From Isoetes taiwanensis (Eukaryota > Streptophyta > Lycopodiopsida > Isoetales > Isoetaceae): DNA of 64,000 nucleotides. Every line of letters begins with the position of its first letter. Position 1 is the stretch's first letter. The notes under the pieces were generated by a model that saw only the letters and a list, made by a program, of their open reading frames with translations, was not told the origin of the DNA and searched no databases. The stretch is from contig JAJEKV010000004.1 in the NCBI GenBank assembly GCA_021234155.1, positions 23,347,122-23,411,121 of the forward strand. Reading direction: 5' to 3'. This document shows positions 55,286-64,000 of the stretch, piece by piece. Position numbers and translations under genes: made by a program.

Positions 55286-56425
55286 TCCTGTTGGGTTGGA
55301 ACACCTCTTGCTGTGTATATGAATACACCTAGGCCATGAAGGAGTTATCATGGTGGACAACATTTTATAGTAACCAAGGAGTAATGATGAACAAGGTCCA
55401 AATAGTTTTACAATGGGAATGGAAGAATGTTAAACATTGGTGAAGATGTGAGTCTATAAACATATGTGTAGCTCAGTAAGGTGCAAGCAAGTAGCAAAGT
55501 TTTCTATTGCTAGGATAATTATTTGCTTATCTAGATTTGAAAAACAGTGCCATTATTACTTTGTTTAAGGTCCATACTAGACTAAACTTGTTTCCCACTG
55601 CCGTGCGGCAGCCAAAGTGGAGGACACGTATAGGCTTTTAAGTTCTACCACGTCAGGGATCATCATCGTATATCCCTAGTAACCAACTCTCAAAGATAAG
55701 AGACATTGATAAGACTTGAACCCATGACCAAATGAATACTTATTTTGGCATTACTAGACCTATACCAACTCATGACACATCCGTTGGGCAAAACTTTTGC
55801 CGAACATGCACACTTTATAGGCAGGATATAATCCCATCTTAGGAAGTCTAGATCCCCGGGGCAACTCTAGGGGCATTGCTTTTTTTTAGCCGCACCATCC
55901 TAGTGCCACCTGCCATGGTCCCATTGATTTTTTATTACTTTGTTTAAGGTCCATACTAGACTAATCTTGTACAAACTAGCTAGCTTATTCCACTGCCTTG
56001 CGACAGCCAAAGTGGAGGACATGTACAAGTTTTTAAGTTCTACCACCTCGGGGATCGGCAGCCAAAATGGAGGACACGTACAAGCTTTTAAGTTCTACCA
56101 CCTTGTGGATCATCATCGTGTATCCCTAGTGGTCTGAGGGGCAACTCTAGGGGCATTGCTTTTTTAGCCACACCCTGTTGGGTTGGAACACCTCTTGGTG
56201 TGTTTATGAATACACCTAGGTCATGACAGAGTTATCATGGTGGAGAACATTTTATAGCAACCAAGGAGTAATGCTGAACAAGATTCAAATAGTTTTATAA
56301 TGGGCAAGGAAGAACGTTAAACATTGGTAAAGATGGGAGTGTATAAACATATGTGTAGCTCAGTAAGGTGCAGGCAAGTAGCAAAGTTTATAATTATTTG
56401 CTTATCTGGATTTGGAAAATAGTCC
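55286..56425. repeat. Complex direct duplication (two interleaved repeat pairs)
   Basis: Pair 1: TGTTGGGTTGGAACACCTCT through TGTAGCTCAGTAAGGTGCA and TTATTTGCTTATCT, at 55290-55550 and 56177-56420. Pair 2: ATTACTTTGTTTAAGGTCCA, GACAGCCAAAGTGGAGGACA and CATCATCGT(A/G)TATCCCTAGT, at 55552-55682 and 55935-56130. The last 45 bp of the second is repeated internally. GGGGCAACTCTAGGGGCATT also occurs twice (55857, 56139). Confidence 0.8.
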
Positions 56426-56979
56426 ATTTGCTTGGATCCAGAGAAGAAGAGTTCATGTTAGCCTTGCCGAAAGGGATCCGTACTATCAAACAAAAAATAA
56501 AGAATTAAAAAGTTAGTGATGAGTGGCATTGATGCATCAGTAGTTGATCACAGCTGAGCAAATTCCCGTTTGCCAAGTTGAATGGATAAACTCAATACTC
56601 GGCAATTGGAACAATCATGAGATGAACTTATTATATTCACATGGCAAGTTGCTTGAGATGAAAATGAGGACGTGATACTCACAATGCCTACATTCTTGTC
56701 GCTTACAGAGGTTCTTGTGGAGTTTACAATTTGGAGCTAGCCATGGACTTGAAGTTTGAAATGAATATGAACTTGAAGTTTTAAAATGACATTACTTGTT
56801 TCGATGGTTTATTGGCTTTGATGGGTTACAGAACATTGAAATAAGACAGGGTACGAATAATAATTTGAAGGAGCATCGCTACAATAATGTCAATATCCCA
56901 TTGCTAAAGTTTAACTCCTAGATCTCACGAGCAGAAGGAAATCAAATTAGAAACCTCCAAAATCTGCTAGCCGAATGAG

Positions 56980-59900
56980 GAAACAAGGTCAACCGAAAGT
57001 GGGAATTGGGGAGAGAGGTCATAAGTAGTAGAGGCAAAAAGAAAAAGGATCCCTTGACATACCTAATGAAGGTCGAGAGATCAGATATTGAAATTGCAAA
57101 TATTAAAAAAAAAAGAAAAAGAAGAGGGAGATATAAGTGAGATCATGCTGAGGATAAGGAGATATTTAAAGAAAATAGGTGGAAACTATATGAAAATTTG
57201 TTATATTGAATAAAAAAGTTTGAAATACAGGAATTTGGATAAGCAATCCAGAATAGATCAATTGTGTACTCAGGATTGGAAGTTCAACTATTTTGAGGCA
57301 CTGAAAGTATTTTTTTTGGTTAATTCATCTGATTATATCGTGTTGCTTAGACTTTTGAATCATGTTATTGGAATAATTTTCCTCAAGTTCCTTTTCATGT
57401 CTCTTGGAGCTCGTCTAGTGAACTTTGAATATATATGACCTTGTTTGTATCTATTGGCAATGATGTCTTGAAAAACAAATATTTGCCTTAAAACATATTA
57501 GTTAAGCAATTTATCGAAAATTTGTGAGCCCCAACATGCAAAATTTGTATTAAAGGTTGGAGGTGTTTTTAAAATCGAAGTTTTAGTGCAACAATGATAT
57601 GGCTTCCTATACTTCCATAATGCTCAGCATATGCTCACAAGACAATATAACAATGTAACTTCTCTTGGTGAATGTGTCGGTGTGCTCCCATTGCAAAATA
57701 ATGCACGAGGATGGAATGCCCTTATTTATACCGCTGCACATTTAAAAATATTTTGATAATTTTTCAACAGTACCAAGAAACCATGTGGAAACTATTTGGG
57801 TAAACGTGTCATGTTTTATCCATTATATGTTTTTTGAAGATAATCTCCAAGCTCACTTTTCTCCAAATTCACGTTTTGCTCACTTTTCTCCAAGTTCTTA
57901 CTTTTCTCATGTCAAGAACTGAGATCCTTTGATCCAAACAAAACCTCCCTTGTAAATGAGTTGACATTCTCCAAGCTCAATTTTTGCATGTCGAGATCTA
58001 AGATCCTTTTGACTTAAACAACACCTCCTTTGCAAAGAAAGTTGGGACAAAGAATGTTCTCATGGCCACTACGCCGCTGATAAATTTCTTGTAAAACTAA
58101 CCAATTGCATCATAATACTATATACTATTACAGCGCATTGAATAGACACAATTGCATTTAAGTGATGAAATCACATAAAGTAAAGGTATATTGTATTTTC
58201 TATTTTATAAAAGAAAATTGCATTTTTATTATTTTAAGATAGAATTCAAAGAAAATAGGAAATTGTAAAAGATAAATAAACATTTATGTTATATTAAAAT
58301 GAATATTATCATAATGAAGAATAACATTATAATATCGAGCATTGGATAAGGTATGATAAGATATGTTGATGGTGATGAGGTGACACGCTTTTGAATATGG
58401 CGTAAGGTAGCATGTAAGAGCCCAAACATGAAATCCTAATGTTGAAAGAAAGATGATATTGATCTTCATGAAACACGAAAGCATTGGCATGTAAATGGTT
58501 GATTAGGATGAATGTATAAAACAAGGCCAAACCAAATAGAAAATGAGGGAGGATCATATAAAGTGCAGGCAACAAGAAAAAAAGGATTTTGATGCACCCT
58601 GGTAAAGGTCGAGAGATCAAATTCAAATATTGGAAGAAAGATATATGTATATTAGAAGAATTATTATCGTGATGAGGTGACATAATGCTTTTGAATATGG
58701 TATGTTAGCGGTAGCATAAGAGCCCAAACATGAAACTTAATGCTGGAAAGAAAAGTCATACGATCTTCACAAAGGAAACACGGAGCATTGGCATGTAAAT
58801 GGTTGATTAGGATGAATGCGAAAACAAATGCCAAACCGTGAAATGAGGGAGGATCATAAGTAGCGCAGGCAACAAGAAAAAGTGATTTCTTGATGCACCT
58901 GTAAAGGTCGAGATCAAATTCAAATATTGAAGAAAAGATATATGTATATATTAGAAGAATTATTATTTCTAGGATATAATTCAAAAGAAAACAAAAGAAT
59001 CGTAATAAATAAACCTCCTCAAACCCCGCAGTCGACACCTACCAACTAATGTATATTGTATATTATTTTTGTATATTGTATTTCTATTTCCTTTGTAAAC
59101 TAACCTAATTACATCATAATACTATCTACTCCCTAGTCAGAGAGGTGCATTTGAATAGTCAATTATTGCATTAAGTGATGAAAATCATATAAAAGAAAAT
59201 ATATATTATATTTTTATTATTTTATAAATAGAAATTGCATTTTATTATTTTAAAGTATAATTCAAAAAGAAAATAGAAAATTGTAATAAATAAACCTTTG
59301 AAACCTGGGCGTTTCTAATAATATGGAAACAATGACAAACCAAATAGAAATGGAGGGGATTATCAAGTAGGAGAGGCAACAAGAAAAAAGGATCTCTTTA
59401 AAATGAAGTTAAAGCGTCAATAGATCGTGATTCGTGACATTGAAGTTGCAAATATTAAAAAAAAAGAGGCTTATGAGATCATCATGTTGAGGATAAGAAG
59501 ATATTCAAAGAAAATAAGGGAAACTTTGTGAAAACTTGCTATAAGTTGAATAAAAAAGTTTGAAATATAGGAACCCTCGGATAAGCAATCAAGAATAGAT
59601 AAAATGTGTACTCGTGGATTGGAAGTTCAACCGTTGGGGACGCTGAAAGCATTTTGTGTGGGCAATTCATATGATTATATGGCTGTTAGACTTTTGAATC
59701 ATGTTATTGGAATAATTTTGCTCAAGATCATTTCCTTGTCTCTTGAGCTCTTCTAGTGATCTTTGAATATATATATGGACCTTGTTTGTAATTATTTGAG
59801 ATGATGTCTTGAAAAACAAATCTCTACTTTGAAGCATACCTAAGTAATCATTGAGCAAACTTATAGAGCCCCGAACATGCACTTGTATTAAAGGAATTGG

Positions 59901-61800
59901 AGTGTTGCCTTGAACCGAAGCCCTAAGCGCAACAATGATATGCTTGTTGGACTTCTATAGGCCTAGCTGCAGGTGGGCACAAAGGATACTCGGTAATGGG
60001 GCGATAATGGGGCTTAGGGCGATGGATGCATACCAACATAGGTTGGAGTTGGGGAGGAGGGGAGGCATATTAAAAGCCTTTCAAAATGGGGTTAGGGAAA
60101 TGGTGGGAAAAGCGAAGCGAACGCTATTCTTTATTCCGCCGAAAGTATAGGATCCTAATGTTGAAATAAAGCTAATAATCGACTCCTCTCAAAGAGGAGC
60201 ACTCCAGCATTGGCATGTAAATGGTTGATTAGGATGAATGCGAAACCGCAGTCAATGCAAAACAAGATCAAACCAAGTGGAAATGGAGGGGGATCATAAG
60301 TAGCAAAGTTGGACAACAAGAAAAAGGATCCCTTGATGCACCCGTAAAGGTCAAGACATCAAATTCATATTGAAGAAAAAATGTATATTAGAAGATGAAG
60401 ATGAAGATTCAGATGGATATTAAAAGAAAAATGTATATTGTAATTTGGCCATTTTATAAAAGAAAATTGCATGTTATTATTTTGAGATATAATTCAAAAA
60501 GAAAATAGGAAAATTAAAATAATAAATAAACCTTTGAAACCCTCAAGTAAGCCAACCTAATATATATATTTTTATATGATTTCTTGTGTATTGTATATAT
60601 TGTATTGTATATTTCAGATATTATATTTTTATTTCTTATAAAAGTAACCTAATTATATCATAATAATAACTACTCAGCGCTTATTTGAATAGTCACTATC
60701 AGATTATGTGATGAAATCATATAAAAGAAATGTATATAGTAATTTTATTATTTTATAAAGAAAATTGCATTTTATTATTTTAAGATATAATTCAAAAAGA
60801 AAATAGAGAAATTGTAATAAATAAACGTTCGAAACCCTCAAGCGAATGTGGAACAAAGGCCAAACCAAGGGGGAATCATATAGCGTATAACAAGAAAAAG
60901 ATTCACTTTATGGATCCGTAAAGGTCAAGAGATCCGATTCATATTGAGGAAAATTTTATATTAAAAGATATTCAGATTATCTCGATATTAAAGAAAAATG
61001 TATATTGTATTATCATTTCATAAAGAAAAATTAGACGCATTATCTTAGATATAATTCAAAAGAAAATAGGACCTCGTGTTTTAATGGGAACAAGGTCAAA
61101 CCAAATCGAAAATGGAGGGAAGATCATAAGTACAAGAAAAAGGATCCCTTGATGCACTGCAAAGCTCGAGACTTTATCTCGTGCATTAAAAGCTGCAAAT
61201 ATTAAAAAAAGAGGCTTAAATGAGATCATGCCGAGGATAAGGAGATGTTCAAAGAAAATAGGTGGAAATTATGTGAAAACTTGTTATGTTAAATAAAAAG
61301 AATTTGAAATATAGGAATTTTGATAAGCAATCAAGAATAGATAAATTGTGTACTCAAGATTGGACAATTCAGATGATTATATGGTATTGCTTACACTTTG
61401 AATCGCTATTAGAATTATTTTGCTCAAGATCATTTTCTTTGTCTCTTGGAGCTCTTCTAGTGAACTTCTCGCCAATATATGACCTTTGTTTATAATTATT
61501 TGCACGGCCTCTTGAAAACAAATCTTTGCCTCTTTAATTATATCATTAAGCAATTTATTGAGCAACTTATGGAGCCCGACACATGCAAAATTTGTATTAA
61601 AGGGGTTGGATTATTGCCTTAGAACCGAAGTTTCTAGGTGCAACAATGATATGCTTGTTGGATCTCTATATCACTTAGCATATGCTCAAGACAATATAAC
61701 AATGTAACTTCTCTTGGTAGCATGTGCCGTGTACCGCATCTAAGTAATGCACTCCAGGATAGAATGCCCTTTTATACTTGCTTCCCACATTTAAAATATT
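56980..61800. repeat. Degenerate repeat array, several kilobases
   Basis: Three block types alternate. Block X (AGATCATG, GAGGATAAGGAGATATT, AAGCAATCAAGAATAGAT, TCTCTTGGAGCTCTTCTAGT) lies at 57090-57735, 59440-59945 and 61185-61790. Block Y (GCATTGGCATGTAAATGGTT, GATTAGGATGAATG, CAACAAGAAAAAGGATCCC) lies at 58470, 58775 and 60200, with partial copies elsewhere. Block Z (AAATTGCATTTTATTATTTT then AATTCAAAGAAAATAG) lies at 58205, 59215, 60465 and 60760. Open frames within only reflect the repeats. No gene supported. Confidence 0.7.
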
Positions 61801-63549
61801 TGACAATTCTTTCGACAAATATGTAGTGCATTATAATCGTGGGGTTTTTTTTTGTGATTTTATACGCTTTTGGCATGGTTTTCTATATGATTCATGGGCT
61901 TATTGCACCTATGCGCATACTAATCAAGATATCTAGAGTGCACTCTACATTTTATTGTCTAAATTCCATATCACCAATGGTTTACCCATACCCTCCACAA
62001 ATAAATAAATAAATTAAAAACCAATGGCCCGTAATATTTTGTAGGGTTGTGAGGCAAAATCCTTTACTTCAATCTTCAAAGAGGAAGGAACAAGTATCCT
62101 TTGATTCTCAAGCAAATAGAAGCCCGAGGGCTTAATCCGCTTCTACTAATTCTCCGGGATTCTTCAAGATTACTGTTAGCTTAAGGCCTTTTTTTCCACG
62201 TTGTTTCTCCTTAGTAGATGAATGACAGAGTTCTCATTTCGCCTGAGTCCCAGCCTCACACGGTTACATCCGGCCGGCTTCTTAACGTAAACAAAAGTTG
62301 AATAAATCTACCTCCACCATCACAACTGGGTCAAAGCCTCGATAGGGTCGGGTCCAAGAAAGGGCTTCTTTTTCCACAATGTTTCTCCCTCATAGACCTA
62401 TCGGACGAGCTTGATCTAAATATGGTTGCAAATCCAGTTGAAGTCGCTATTGCCCTCCCCCAGATTCGCATCTATTTGTTTTGTCCATCTCAGCCTCTAA
62501 ACTAAACCTGCTTGTTTTGTTCTTGTATTCCTTTTACATATCATGGTGTTTATCTTCTCTTGCGCATCGTGGAGCTTGCTCACCGCATGGCAAACCAATC
62601 GCCGTAACAAAGCAGCCTTTGTAAGCATTCGCTGAATGGCGTGAATAATTAAAATATTACCGTGTTTTGCATTTGTTTTACATATCCTCGTTGTTTATCT
62701 TTTCCGCAAAATGTGGAGCTTGCTCACCGCAGCGCGTGTCGTGGAATTGAACATTTGTTTTCTTATGCTACAATATTAGCCTCAACACAATGGCATCCTT
62801 GTTAGTTGAAGTCAGCTTGAAGCGGGATATGAAAAGGATTTTGCATAATGACAATAAGAGATGCACTGCCACATGTTCGGGTCGCCCTCACTGTGGGCAG
62901 TAAATACCTTCCGGGCGATCTAACCCAGCGTATCGCGCTCGCAAAGACAAGGCTTGCTGCAGCATAGAATGTGAATGGTGAGGATGAAAGCTATGAGATT
63001 GATCCCCACTGAGAATATGTGAGGAAATGGTCGCCGTGAGCTATGAGGTCGCCTACCGTGCTATGCAGACGCTATAGTCATTAATTTTACCATGGCATCA
63101 CATAATTTCTACAATCTACTAGTTGGCTTTGCCTTTGAAGTTGCACTTTCAGCCCTCGAAAAGTAGATAAGATGGAATGCTTAAAAATCTTGAATATCAT
63201 GCATAAGGGTTTTGTGCAGTCACTAGGGCTGGCAGTTATGAAATAAGAACTCTTGATAAGGCTATCATTAGGTCGTGCTAGCTTTATTTTGTAATTTGGT
63301 GAATGGATTGAATTTGATTACATAATATAATCTCACCGATGATATTAATAGATTTCATAATTATGTGATAAGGTTTGCAATTGAAGGTTGCCTAAACTTC
63401 ATAACATACGATAAATATCTAGCACCTAAAAATATATTACTCGCTTCCTTACCCTACTTTTTAAATCTTGCATGTCGTTTCTTTTGTGCATATGCCTTGC
63501 TTAGTGCTCAAAGCTCCTTATTAGGCCCGAAGGGCCCAAAAATTTCCCA
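61801..63549. other. Gene-free stretch with a direct repeat
   Basis: A repeat with CCTTTTACATATC, TGTTTATCTT and GTGGAGCTTGCTCACCGCA occurs at 62530-62590 and 62670-62730. Nothing else was recognised. Confidence 0.5.
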
Positions 63550-64000
63550 ACATAACAACACATAATATTAATAAACAACACATAATATTAATGCAAACAT
63601 AAACCATTGCATTCCAACACATTTAAATTAAATCCCCCTAAACCCCTTTGGTTTGGGTATTCACATCGTAAGTGACGAGAGCCCCTCAGAATTGTATTTG
63701 CACGATAAAATCAACACCATAGCATTTCTGAAATCTATAGCATTTTGTGAATCTTGTTATACAAGATAGCAAATTTTGTAATTTGCATACCCCACAAACT
63801 TATGAACTCTTTACTGCACGTGTAGATTAAGGAATAAGGTGAATATGCCTATCCACTAGCCTTGCCCCTGAGTCAAATCGCGGTGAATATGCACCCAAAC
63901 CAAAGGGGTTTTAGGGGATTTAATTTAAATGTGTTGGAATGCAATGGTTTATGTTTGCATTAATATTATGTGTTGTTTATTAATATTAAGGTGTTGCTAT
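63550..64000. mobile_element. Foldback element, second family member (runs to or past the window end)
   Basis: AACACATAATATTAATGCAA, ATAAACCATTGCATTCCAA, CACATTTAAATTAAATCCCC and CCCTTTGGTTTGGGT at the left pair with the reverse complement at 63880-63990. The core CCAAACCAAAGGGG and TTTAAAT arm words are shared with 50742-51363. The right border may lie beyond the window. Confidence 0.8.

Noticed and set aside
58327-59038. Hydrophobic minus-strand frames as membrane proteins
   Set aside because: The two frames are translations of adjacent repeat units of the array, AT-rich, without start-site or family support.

Overview
The window is repeat-dominated nuclear DNA of a land plant. The evidence is a Ty3/gypsy chromovirus-type retrotransposon with an initiator-Met-tRNA primer site, several L1-type LINE fragments, hAT-like non-autonomous DNA transposons, foldback elements and long AT-rich stretches with degenerate duplications. 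I recognise no host gene, tRNA, rRNA or CRISPR array. The species cannot be named. The very dense nesting, and an animal/algal-style ORF1 in one LINE, would suit a large-genome seedless plant or gymnosperm, but that is a weak inference.

Region 1-3653 holds short duplicated repeats and the 5' part of a LINE (LINE-A). Region 3654-20538 is a gypsy element (element 1) inserted into LINE-A, with 1.6-kb LTRs, a 5-bp target duplication (CTGTG), PBS and polypurine tract. LINE-A resumes at 20544-21134. Element 1 itself carries a hAT-like insertion (8057-8854) and an antisense LINE-B fragment (14301-17550), and LINE-B carries another hAT-like insertion (15784-16244).

The most remarkable content is in the 5.3 kb between the 5' LTR and gag of element 1. 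Three sense-strand accessory reading frames lie there. ORF-A (6045-7304) is intact: a novel N-terminal region of about 250 residues, a basic linker containing the histone-tail motif ARKS, and a C-terminal histone H3 fold nearly identical to canonical H3. ORF-B (7507-9697, broken) and ORF-C (9887-10375) are of unknown function. They are followed by gag (CCHC), protease, RT, RNase H, integrase and a C-terminal chromodomain. An element that encodes both an H3-like protein and a chromodomain, the classical reader of methylated H3 tails, is the best candidate here for an undescribed system.

A second, decayed relative (element 2, about 35936-49612, minus strand) keeps the same order: H3-fusion ORF, ORF-B, ORF-C, gag-pol, chromodomain. 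So the H3 capture predates the split of the two copies. Their gag-pol regions are close to identical, but ORF-A and ORF-B are strongly diverged, which suggests modular exchange. Its 5' LTR ends in an inverted LTR-LTR junction.

Elsewhere: T-rich and duplicated DNA (21-30 kb, including an exact-looking 0.92-kb tandem duplication at 26990-28837), an antisense LINE-C (about 30336-32850), AT-rich gene-free DNA, two related foldback elements (50742-51363 and about 63550 to the window end), and a degenerate repeat array at 57-62 kb. Many copy-to-copy differences are single-base indels, so part of the decay could be assembly error.
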